Below, one piece after another: positions 1 to 8,300 of a DNA stretch of 64,000 nt (positions within the stretch are counted from its first letter, which is position 1; each line of letters opens with the position of its first letter). Origin of the DNA: Candidatus Desulfofervidus auxilii (lineage in GTDB: Bacteria > Desulfobacterota > Desulfofervidia > Desulfofervidales > Desulfofervidaceae); the NCBI GenBank assembly GCA_030262725.1, contig JAJSZS010000008.1, forward strand, positions 25,226 to 89,225. Direction: 5' to 3'. The notes below the pieces were generated by a model. That model was not told the origin of the DNA, did not search any database, and worked only from the letters and a program-made list of their open reading frames with translations. The translations under genes were made by a program, and so were the position numbers.

Positions 1-118
1 TCATTTTCAGGAAAATTAGTAAAGTTAACTTAAGATTCCTAAATATAAAAATATTTGCAAAAATGCGAGATTTCTGTTTAAAATACTTTAAGAATATCTT
101 GAAAATCAAATTATACTC

Positions 119-1219
119 ATGAAGATAGTTTATATAGCTTTAAAAGGGATGCCTTTAGGAGGTGGGATAGAGAAGTATACAGAAGAGTTGGGCAGCAGAT
201 TGGTAAAAAAAGGTCATAAAATAATAGTTTATTGTAGTCCTTATTATCAAACTAGAAATAATGAATATAAAGGTATGAAGGTTAAAATACTTCCGTGTAT
301 TAATACAAAAAGTTTACAAAAAATATCGCTTTGTTTTTTAGCTAGCCTTGATCAGTTTTTGGAAAAAGATATTGATATTGTGCATTATCATGCAGTGGGG
401 CCTTCTATTTTTTCTTTTTTACCAAGAATGTTAGGTAGAAAAACTGTGGTTCAGATTCATGGTATTGAGTGGAAAAGACCAAAATGGGGATATTTGGGAA
501 AAACATTTTTTAAATTAAGTGATTTATCAGCTGTTTATTTTCCTAACAAAGTGACAGCTGTATCAAAGGTATTAAAAGATTTTTATGAAAAGAAATTTGG
601 TAGAGAAGTTGTTTATATTCCAACTGGGGTGAATAAACCAATAAAAAGACCACCTAAAAAAATAAAAAAATTTGGAATTAATGGAAATGATTATATCTTT
701 TTTGCAGCTAGACTTGTTCCAGACAAAGGATGCCATTATTTAATTGATGCATTCAATGAGCTGAAGACAGATTTAAAATTGGTTATTGCAGGTGATGCTC
801 CACATGAAGAAGGATATAAAAGAATATTGTATGAAAAGGCTCAAGGAAATAGAAATATAATTTTTACGGGATTTATTCATGGAGAGCTATTAGAAGAATT
901 TTTTAGCAACGCATATATTTATGTGTTGCCTTCAGAGATAGAAGGGCTTCCTACCTCTTTGCTTGAAGCGATGAGTTATGGAAATTGCTGTGTAGTAAGC
1001 GATATTCCTGAAAATTTGGAAGCTTTAGGCAATTATGGATATTCTTTTAAGTCAAAGGATTATAAAGATTTAAAAAGATGTTTACAAACATTGATTGATA
1101 AACCAGAATTAATCTATGAAAAGAAAAAAGATGTGGCAGAATATGTCTGTAAACATTATTCATGGGATAAGATTGCAGATGAATTTGAGCAATTGTATTA
1201 TGAAATCCTAAAAAATTAA
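119..1219 (+). CDS. Glycosyltransferase, GT4 family
   Basis: A 366-residue cytoplasmic glycosyltransferase that probably adds a sugar during surface polysaccharide assembly. The N-terminus has the GT-B signature of a first strand followed by a glycine-rich loop (GGGIEKYTEEL, residues 14-24). The C-terminal half has the donor-site pattern FAARLVPDKG near residue 197 and the GT4 E-x7-E motif at E275 and E283 within EGLPTSLLE. Length is normal for the family. The ATG lies close behind a poorly defined leader and the next gene starts 17 bases after the stop, so the two are probably cotranscribed. Donor and acceptor sugars cannot be read from the sequence. Confidence 0.85.
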   Translation: MKIVYIALKGMPLGGGIEKYTEELGSRLVKKGHKIIVYCSPYYQTRNNEYKGMKVKILPCINTKSLQKISLCFLASLDQFLEKDIDIVHYHAVGPSIFSFLPRMLGRKTVVQIHGIEWKRPKWGYLGKTFFKLSDLSAVYFPNKVTAVSKVLKDFYEKKFGREVVYIPTGVNKPIKRPPKKIKKFGINGNDYIFFAARLVPDKGCHYLIDAFNELKTDLKLVIAGDAPHEEGYKRILYEKAQGNRNIIFTGFIHGELLEEFFSNAYIYVLPSEIEGLPTSLLEAMSYGNCCVVSDIPENLEALGNYGYSFKSKDYKDLKRCLQTLIDKPELIYEKKKDVAEYVCKHYSWDKIADEFEQLYYEILKN

Positions 1220-1236
1220 ATATTAATGGAGAAAAA

Positions 1237-2223
1237 ATGATTAATTTTTTGAGAAGTAATTCAATTATCTTTGGGATTATTGGTGTTACTTATAGATGTA
1301 ATGCTAAATGTTATATGTGTAACACATGGAAGTATCCTACTAAAAAGAGCGAAGAGATTGATGTAAAAACATTGGAGAAATTGCCAAAAATAAGGGTAAT
1401 AAATGTAACAGGTGGTGAACCATTTATGAGAGATGATTTGGATGAAATTGTTTCTGTTTTAAAAAAGAAATGTAAAAGACTGGTAATCAGCACAAATGGT
1501 TTTTTTACTGAAAGAATTATTAAATTGGCAAAAAAACACCCAGATATAGGGATTAGAATAAGTATTGAAGGTTTGCCCAAAATAAATGATGAGCTAAGGG
1601 GGATAAAAGATGGCTTTGATAAAGGGTTAAGAACATTAATTGAATTAAGAGCTATGGGTATGAAAGATGTGGGATTTGGGATGACTGTAACAGATAAAAA
1701 TGCTAAAGATTTATTACCACTTTATAGACTTTCAAAATTAATGAAAATGGAATTTGCTACAGCTACTGTGCATAATTCTTATTATTTTCATAAGTTTGAT
1801 AATGAAATCAAAGATAAAGAATTAGTTATTGGTGAATTCAAAAAATTGATAAAAGAACTTTTAAGGTCAAATAGGATAAAGGATTGGTATAGGGCATATT
1901 TTAATTATGGAATTATAAATTATATTAAAGGAAAAAAAAGATTATTGCCTTGTGAGATGGCTTTTAATTCTTTTTATTTAGATCCATTGGGTGAGGTAAG
2001 ACCATGTAATGTTATGGAAGAGACAATGGGAAATTTAAAAGAAAAAAGTTTTGAAGAAATATGGCATAGTCCAGAAGCAGAAAGAATAAGAGAAATGGTA
2101 AAAAGATGTAATCGAAATTGTTGGATGATTGGTAGTGTTGGGGAAATTATGAAAAAATATATTCATATTCCCACAAAATGGGTAATAAAAGCAAAATTCT
2201 TTAAAAAAATTGATTGGCCTTAA
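1237..2223 (+). CDS. Radical SAM protein with SPASM domain
   Basis: A 328-residue radical S-adenosylmethionine enzyme. The [4Fe-4S] cysteines C21, C25 and C28 form CNAKCYMC, followed by the SAM-binding GGEP motif near residue 60. The C-terminal third has a SPASM-type cysteine set (CEMAF near 239, RPCNV near 257, CNRNC at 291-295) that would hold auxiliary clusters. SPASM proteins modify peptides or carbohydrates; the location between a glycosyltransferase and an exosortase suggests a role in surface polysaccharide or a sorted protein, which is inference. GGAG precedes the ATG at a good distance. The stop is one base from the next start. Confidence 0.82.
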   Translation: MINFLRSNSIIFGIIGVTYRCNAKCYMCNTWKYPTKKSEEIDVKTLEKLPKIRVINVTGGEPFMRDDLDEIVSVLKKKCKRLVISTNGFFTERIIKLAKKHPDIGIRISIEGLPKINDELRGIKDGFDKGLRTLIELRAMGMKDVGFGMTVTDKNAKDLLPLYRLSKLMKMEFATATVHNSYYFHKFDNEIKDKELVIGEFKKLIKELLRSNRIKDWYRAYFNYGIINYIKGKKRLLPCEMAFNSFYLDPLGEVRPCNVMEETMGNLKEKSFEEIWHSPEAERIREMVKRCNRNCWMIGSVGEIMKKYIHIPTKWVIKAKFFKKIDWP

Positions 2224-2224
2224 A

Positions 2225-3763
2225 ATGAAGCATTCAAGAATAATAATCATACAAATTATTATTTTGTCTCTTTTAATTTTTAGCATTTATACTCCTACTT
2301 TAATAGGCATCTATAAAAAAGTGTCTACAAATAAAGATTATACTCATGCATTATTAATGCCTTTTATTGCTGGATACCTTATTTGGGAAAGGAGAAAAGA
2401 TTTATTAAATATACAAATTAAGCCTTGTTTAAAGATATTTCCATTAATTTTATTTACTTTTTTATTTTCTCTTTATGGAGTCCTAGGTTCAGATATATCT
2501 GCAGCAAGAATATCATGGTGGCTTTGGTTGGTTTGCATTGTTATTTTCTGTTATGGGATTGATGCATTTAAAACTTTATTTTTACCCTTAATAATGCTTG
2601 GCTTTATGATTCCACTTCCACAACATGTTCAAGCCCCATTAACAATGTCTTTAAAATTGATTTCATCTAAATTGGCTTTTTTTATAATCAATACTGCTGG
2701 TATTCCTGTGCATGTAGAAGGAAATATAATTGATTTGGGTGATGTTCAATTGCAGGTTGTGGATGCATGTAGTGGTTTAAGATATGTTTTGCCTTTAATA
2801 GCCTTAGGTATTCTTTGTGCATACTTTTTTCAAAAACATTTATGGAAAAGAATAATACTTGTTATCTTAACTCTTCCTATTGCGGTTTTGATGAATGGTT
2901 TAAGAGTGGGAATTACTGCCATACTTTATCAATGGGTAAGCCCAAAAGTGGCAGAAGGATTTTTTCATGGATTTTCTGGTTGGTTTATATTTATTGCATC
3001 ATTTGCTTTATTGATGGGTTTTAATTATATACTTAAATTGTTGCCACCTAAAGATTTTAAAAAACAAAAAGATATAGTTAAGGATTTAAAACAAAAGCAA
3101 AATAATTATGTTGTTTTTGGTATTATAGTAGTTCTGTTAAGTGTGCTCTTTTTAACTTCTATTAGCACAGCTACTATGCCAAGAGTTGAACTGGTTAATG
3201 GTATAAAGGCATTTCCTCTTGAATTTAATGGATGGAAAGGTATTTTAGAACCAATTGACCCAGAAATTTTAAAAAGATCAGGAGCAGAGGAGGGTTTTCA
3301 AGCTACTTATATTAATAAAAAGAAAGAAATAGTTTCAGTTTATATAGGCTATCGTGGAACACCTTTTATGGAAACAGAAGAATTTTTTCATAGTCCTACT
3401 GTTTGCTTACCTGCAAGTGGCTGGAAAATTTTGGAAAAAACTACTTATAGAATTCCCAATATACCTTATTATAAAAATTTTGTAGTAACAAGGCTTTTGG
3501 CTGAAAAAATGGGACAAAGACAATTATTATATTTCTGGTTTCAAACAAAGAGCAAAATAGCTCGCCATATTTTTGAAAACAGATTTCATTTAGCTCTGCA
3601 TGCCTTAAAAAGAGATAATACTTATGACCTAACAATTCATGTTTATACACCAATTAAATACAATGAGGATATAAAAATTGCCCAAAAACGATTAAATAAT
3701 TTTGTTAAAGATCTTGAATCTGTTATGATTGAATTTTTAAATAAAAAAGGGCAGCTTAATTAA
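2225..3763 (+). CDS. Exosortase fused to EpsI domain
   Basis: Inner-membrane transpeptidase of the exosortase family fused to an EpsI domain. Exosortases cut PEP-CTERM tails and release or anchor the protein at the surface. Roughly eight hydrophobic segments fill the first 270 residues. Family catalytic residues are visible: Cys182 in ACSGLR, Arg227 in NGLRVG and His248 in HGFSGW. The C-terminal part after residue 310 is periplasmic and has the EpsI pattern YRGTPFMETEEFFHSPTVC. The ATG at 2225 is preferred to the in-frame TTG at 2210, which lies inside the upstream gene. The adjacent PEP-CTERM rhodanese protein is a likely substrate. The fusion resembles the XrtD type. Confidence 0.87.
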   Translation: MKHSRIIIIQIIILSLLIFSIYTPTLIGIYKKVSTNKDYTHALLMPFIAGYLIWERRKDLLNIQIKPCLKIFPLILFTFLFSLYGVLGSDISAARISWWLWLVCIVIFCYGIDAFKTLFLPLIMLGFMIPLPQHVQAPLTMSLKLISSKLAFFIINTAGIPVHVEGNIIDLGDVQLQVVDACSGLRYVLPLIALGILCAYFFQKHLWKRIILVILTLPIAVLMNGLRVGITAILYQWVSPKVAEGFFHGFSGWFIFIASFALLMGFNYILKLLPPKDFKKQKDIVKDLKQKQNNYVVFGIIVVLLSVLFLTSISTATMPRVELVNGIKAFPLEFNGWKGILEPIDPEILKRSGAEEGFQATYINKKKEIVSVYIGYRGTPFMETEEFFHSPTVCLPASGWKILEKTTYRIPNIPYYKNFVVTRLLAEKMGQRQLLYFWFQTKSKIARHIFENRFHLALHALKRDNTYDLTIHVYTPIKYNEDIKIAQKRLNNFVKDLESVMIEFLNKKGQLN

Positions 3764-3770
3764 GCTGCCC
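3749..3770. terminator. Bidirectional terminator
   Basis: Perfect 22-base palindrome of two 11-base arms (GGGCAGCTTAA and its complement) between two convergent genes. It is flanked on the left by six A residues, which read as a U-tract on the minus strand, so it is strongest for the rhodanese gene. On the plus strand it overlaps the stop codon of the exosortase gene and has only a weak TTAAATAAT tail. Confidence 0.8.
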
Positions 3771-3782
3771 TTAAATAATAAT

Positions 3783-4493
3783 CTAACGCTTTATAATCTT
3801 TTTCCTCAATCCAATGAAACCAATAAGGCCAGAACCTAAAAGTAAAATAGTACTTGGAATAGGAGTAGGTGCTTGAGGAGGATTCCACTCTACCATTACG
3901 ATTTCTTTATAATGATAAGCCCCAGTTGAATCTTCATCAATAACAGGCAATCCATAATCTATCCAACCAGGGCACTCACCCAATTGTTCATCATAAAAAG
4001 GTTTCCAACAATAAGTACCATCACAACTAGTTCTACCTTCAAAACCACCAACAATATTATAAACATTAGTATAACCTGCTCTTATCAATTCATTTCCTGC
4101 TAAAAGACTGCGTTTTCCACTGTGACACATTAAAGCTACCGTAGCATCAAGTGGAATAAGTTCTTGAAAATCAGTCAAAAAATAAGGATTTTTTACTCTT
4201 GCTTCATTTTCATAGTCAAAGAGCATATAAGAAATATTTAAGACTTTTCCTTCTAATCCATCACCTCCAGGATGACCAGGTGTGTTTTTCCATCCCTTTC
4301 CAGGACGGGGATCCCAATAATCATAACCACTCCATTCTTGAGGTGTTCTAACATCAACCAAATAATCAATATCATCTGTTAACAACATATTATAAGCATC
4401 AAGTGGACTTATATTTTTCACAAAAGCTGCAAAGGTGTTAGTTACACCCATTACTAAAAATAAAAGTAAGCTAAATACAATGATTTTTTTCAT
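3783..4493 (-). CDS. Rhodanese-like PEP-CTERM protein
   Basis: A 236-residue exported protein. Residues 1-22 are a signal peptide. A rhodanese domain follows, with VDVRTPQEW near residue 47 and an intact active-site loop CHSGKRS near residue 123, so sulfur transfer or another thiol reaction is possible. A cysteine-containing insert (TSCDGTYCW) follows. The tail has the PEP-CTERM layout: a proline motif (PTPIPST), a hydrophobic helix ending in GLIGFIGL, and a basic end RKKIIKR. This tail is the exosortase recognition signal and the exosortase gene is the convergent neighbour. AAGGAGGG precedes the ATG. A sigma-54 promoter and a short leader frame lie upstream. The function of a surface-sorted rhodanese is unknown. 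Confidence 0.86.
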   Translation of the reverse strand: MKKIIVFSLLLFLVMGVTNTFAAFVKNISPLDAYNMLLTDDIDYLVDVRTPQEWSGYDYWDPRPGKGWKNTPGHPGGDGLEGKVLNISYMLFDYENEARVKNPYFLTDFQELIPLDATVALMCHSGKRSLLAGNELIRAGYTNVYNIVGGFEGRTSCDGTYCWKPFYDEQLGECPGWIDYGLPVIDEDSTGAYHYKEIVMVEWNPPQAPTPIPSTILLLGSGLIGFIGLRKKIIKR

Positions 4494-4504
4494 CTTATCC
4501 CTCC

Positions 4505-4555
4505 TTAAGTTATTTTTTCTTTGTATAAAGTTAGGATCAGAAATTTATTCTTCAT
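4505..4555 (-). CDS. Possible 16-codon leader peptide
   Basis: A very short frame (MKNKFLILTLYKEKIT) between the sigma-54 promoter and the rhodanese gene. It has its own strong ribosome binding site, AAGGAGGGGGAGG, and its stop codon overlaps the ribosome binding site of the rhodanese gene, an arrangement suited to translational coupling. It may instead be chance: the region is AT-rich and no homologue is known to me. Confidence 0.3.
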   Translation of the reverse strand: MKNKFLILTLYKEKIT

Positions 4556-4600
4556 ACCTCCCCCTCCTTAATTATTTTTTTACTTTACAAACTTTTTACG

Positions 4601-4615
4601 GCAAAATTTATGCCA
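4601..4615 (-). promoter_or_regulatory. Sigma-54 promoter of rhodanese gene
   Basis: On the minus strand TGGCATAAATTTTGC fits TGGC-N7-TTGC exactly, with the -24 GG and -12 GC ten bases apart. The predicted start is near 4590, about 100 bases before the rhodanese ATG. Sigma-54 control by PrsK/PrsR is established for PEP-CTERM genes in other bacteria, which fits. Confidence 0.7.
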
Positions 4616-4765
4616 AGTCAAGAAAAAATTTTAAAATAATAAATTGTGTTATTTTTAAATATAAAGTTTTACATATGAAATTTTTTTCTCTTTTTGTGAA
4701 AAATTTTTCATATAAAAAATGTCCAAAATATTTAATAAAATTTTATAATATGAAAAAAAATTCAC

Positions 4766-4793
4766 TTGACTTAAATGTCTACTATAATAAAAT
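4766..4793 (+). promoter_or_regulatory. Sigma-70-type promoter of sixA
   Basis: TTGACT (4766-4771), a 16-base spacer, and TAAAAT (4788-4793), about 28 bases before the sixA ATG. The rest of the 4494-4821 gap holds the sigma-54 promoter, the short leader frame and very AT-rich DNA without another gene. Confidence 0.45.
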
Positions 4794-4821
4794 TTTAAAA
4801 ATTTTTTAAAAGGAGGAAAAA

Positions 4822-5301
4822 ATGAAGATCTATTTAATGCAACATGGTGAGGCTTTACCAAAAGAAAAGGATCCAGAAAAGGGTCTTTCACCTGAAGGAA
4901 AGGAGCAGATTGAGTTGAGTGCAAAAGCTTTAAAAAAAATGGGGATAGAGTTTGATGTTATTATTAGTAGTCCAAAAAAGAGGGCAAAGCAAACAGCAGA
5001 GATTGTAGCTAAGGAATGTGGATATGGAGGAGAAATTGTTATAAATTCTGTTTTTGAGCCTTTAGCTTCACCTGAAGAGGCTATTTCTTACTTAAAATCT
5101 CTTAATAAAGAAAATATTTTTGTAGCAGGTCATCTACCTTCTTTAGCAGAAATTGCTTCAAGACTATTGAGCGATACAGGTGTTTCTATCCAGTTTCAAT
5201 ATGGTGGGGTTTGCCATATTTCAGTAGAAGAGGAGAAGGGGAAACTTATCTTTCTTATAACACCAGAGCAATTAAGAATTATAGCTGGTTATAGTGATTA
5301 A
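4822..5301 (+). CDS. sixA: Phosphohistidine phosphatase SixA
   Basis: A 159-residue cytoplasmic histidine phosphatase. The usual RHG motif appears as QHG (residues 7-9), with the catalytic histidine kept. A second motif, SSPKKRAKQTAEI near residue 50, and a C-terminal histidine in AGHLPS complete the site. SixA enzymes remove phosphate from histidine, for example on HPt domains. Length fits SixA (about 160). AAAAGGAGG precedes the ATG at good spacing and a promoter lies just upstream, so the gene is probably a single unit between two minus-strand genes. The protein target is not evident. Confidence 0.85.
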   Translation: MKIYLMQHGEALPKEKDPEKGLSPEGKEQIELSAKALKKMGIEFDVIISSPKKRAKQTAEIVAKECGYGGEIVINSVFEPLASPEEAISYLKSLNKENIFVAGHLPSLAEIASRLLSDTGVSIQFQYGGVCHISVEEEKGKLIFLITPEQLRIIAGYSD

Positions 5302-5316
5302 CTAGTAACTATGCTT

Positions 5317-8300
5317 TTATTTCTCAATCCAAAATTGGGTTATATTAGGCAAGAAAACAGGTTTTTGTTTTACTTCTACTACCTCTCCAGTAGAAAGCTG
5401 CACGTAGCTTTTTAATTCCTTGCCTATCTGTTTTGTTACAATGCTTTCGCCAAGAGCAGGTGCACCTTTGCCAATATGAACATGGGATTGTATTTTATTA
5501 CTTTTGAATGCAACATTCAAATCAAGCAATATAGCAGGTTCTTTATAGGGTATGCCAGCTTTATAATAAATAGAATACAAATATGTATCTCCACCATAAC
5601 CGCAAATGTCATTATTGGGTAGAAAAGAAGTAAACATTGCTAGCTGACCAACAACAACTGGTTTTGAAATAACTCTCTCAGCTGGACTTGAGGTAGATAG
5701 ATTTATTTTCCAACCGTTATAATTGGTCAAGATATAATTAACACAACCATCCCAATCAGTGCCTGTATAACCACCACAACCACTTACAGTGACATTGACT
5801 ACTTCTGTTACTATCTTTTCTGTAGCCATGTTGGTGGTTGTTGAATCAGGATAATCATCAGATGTGCCCCAAATATTATCTTCTCCAGGAGAACACGGCC
5901 CAATAACCCCACCTTCGCAGGCACAAAGATAGGATTTGGCAGTGGCAGAAACCTGAACATTTGTTGCATCAAAAATGTCAGTTACAGTTGAGCAAGTTCC
6001 ATATTCTTTATTTTGTGAGTCCCAACAAGTGTCTTTTATTCCATAAATATACTGTTGAGTATTATCTGTTTTATCAGTTTGACCAAAATATTTCCCTGTA
6101 CCAAAGAAACACCAAAGATTGCCTTGTTCATCAAAAGTCAATTCTGGTGCAGCAGTAACAGGTGCAGCAGCATTATGGAGTGTAGTTATCTGCCAACTTG
6201 CTACATTTGTGCTTTCATTTGTTAAAATCCTAAGCATTTTTCCGGTAAGTGTATTACCTGACTTCTCTACTGTACCACAATAGATAGCTTCTACATTATA
6301 ATCATTATCTGGATCAACTGCTACACAATCACCAACATAGGTATTACTGCCTATCTGTAATTTTCCAACCAAACTTCCATCTCTTAAATCTATAACATAA
6401 ATATAACCTGTACTTGGTGGTGTATCCCCATTATAATCTGTTGGACCAGAACCTAAGACTACATACCAATGACCATTTTCATCTTCATCACCAATCCTGA
6501 CAATGGCTGGATAAGATGTAGTGAAGTTTAAATCAGGATCAGAAAATTCCCAAAGTAATGATGGTGATTCTGGATCAGTAATATCTAAAGCAAAAATAGA
6601 GGGTAGACCTACCCTCTTGCCCTTAACTCAGGGTGCATTACTGGGTGGATTAGGACTGCCACCAAAACGCATCTCACCGATCAAAATAGTTCGCCAACTA
6701 TTTTTACTTTTAGCAGCTGTAGCAGTTCCGTTAATGCTTGCATCAAAAAGCATTGGTCTTTGATCTACATAGTAGATATGACAATAATCTGGATAAGCTA
6801 AATATTTTAAATAAGGTAAAGCATTCATAGGTATGTATGCCCAAAGTTCCTTTGCTACATCTGTTCCTTCAAGTTCGGCTTTAAGACAAGGTTCAGAAGT
6901 TGTTGGGTTTTTGTCATTTACTTTACCTAAATAAAAGCAATGTAACATCCCATCATTTGCTCCAACAAAGAGATAATCTTTGTGCTTATAAATACAGCTA
7001 CCACCTGAACAATCTGAATCTTGAGTACAAGTCTGTGATGGATTATTAGAACATACTTTTTGAGAATAAGTATCTTGGATAAAACTCTCATAAGTATTAT
7101 CCTGATATAAGATATGGTAAAGATTTAATGGAAAATGTGATAATATTCTGGGTGTGGAATAAACAATATCTCCTAATTTCCAAATATGAGTTTCTCCTCC
7201 TATAGTTAATTCCCGATTTCTATGCCCACTACTATTGCATGTGCCTTCATCACTATCCAAACATACATCTACATCTATTCCTCGGACATAATTTATAATA
7301 TTTTCTGCATCGTCATCATCATAAGCTCTGAGATAACGTTTCAAAGTAGAAGCATTGCTTGTTGTAAAATTGCCACTCAATAAAGATGAACTATCTGTTG
7401 AAGTATAGATAGTCCTATCTCCAGCATCCCTTTGCCATAATGCTTTCCCTGCATCCCAAAGAGTTTTTAAATTAGACAATGTTTTTGTCTCATCAGGTGA
7501 ACAAGGAAATGTTACTTTACCATTACAATCTGAACTATATAGATGAATCTTTGTCTCATTATCTTCAAGGAAAAATTTCATAACTTTATCTTCATCTAAG
7601 ATTAATTGCTTATCATTGGTAGTGTTTTCTCTTATCTGCCCATATGGATCAATCCAAAATCCTTTTAAGTGACCAACCCAAGATAACTTTTCATTATTTT
7701 CACTTGTAAAAGAAGGTAAAAAATATGCCTGACAAAAATTACCGCTACCTCTTACTGAAGTGGAAAGCATAGAGACCGCAGTTCCAGAAGAGGCGCGTTT
7801 GAGAATATCGGCAAACACTTTAGAAAGCTTCTCTTCTAATTTTAAAGGATTAGCTACAAAAAAATAGGTATCAGGTTTTCCATCACCATCTTTGTCCCAT
7901 TCATTAGATAAGTCAGGTTTGTTATTATTGTTTATATCTTCAAAACCACCCCATTTTGCTGCATACCAAAGAGGGTTTTTTAAAAGGGTAGCTGCTGAAG
8001 AGCCAGAGATGGTAAATATTTTTTCCCAAGTTAAAGGCATACTAGCAACCACTGAAGGTGTATCGCCATCTCCAGGTGGAGGGGCAGTATCACTGTCTTT
8101 TACTGGTAAATAAAGCCCATCTTCACTGGTTCCAGAAATGACAAATCCCAAAACCTGGTCTATACATCCAGCAGCATAGTCTGAACTTAAGGTAATTTTG
8201 AGCTGATTAGCAGGCAAGGGGGGATTACAGGCATCTCCCACACAATATTCATATTTTACAACGCTATCCATATCATGGTCTGCTCCTTGTTCAACATCTT

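Noticed and set aside
4766..4788. TTGACT with TATAAT at 4783 as the sixA promoter
   Set aside because: The spacer would be only 11 bases; TAAAAT at 4788 with 16 bases is better.
5317..6630. pilY1 as two separate genes or a frameshifted pseudogene
   Set aside because: The reading frame is the same on both sides of the TGA, no start or ribosome site fits the second part, and a SECIS-like hairpin lies at the right distance. A simple nonsense mutation remains possible.
6521..6763. Plus-strand frame opposite the pilY1 TGA region
   Set aside because: No ribosome site and no protein-like composition; the conserved coding signal is on the minus strand.
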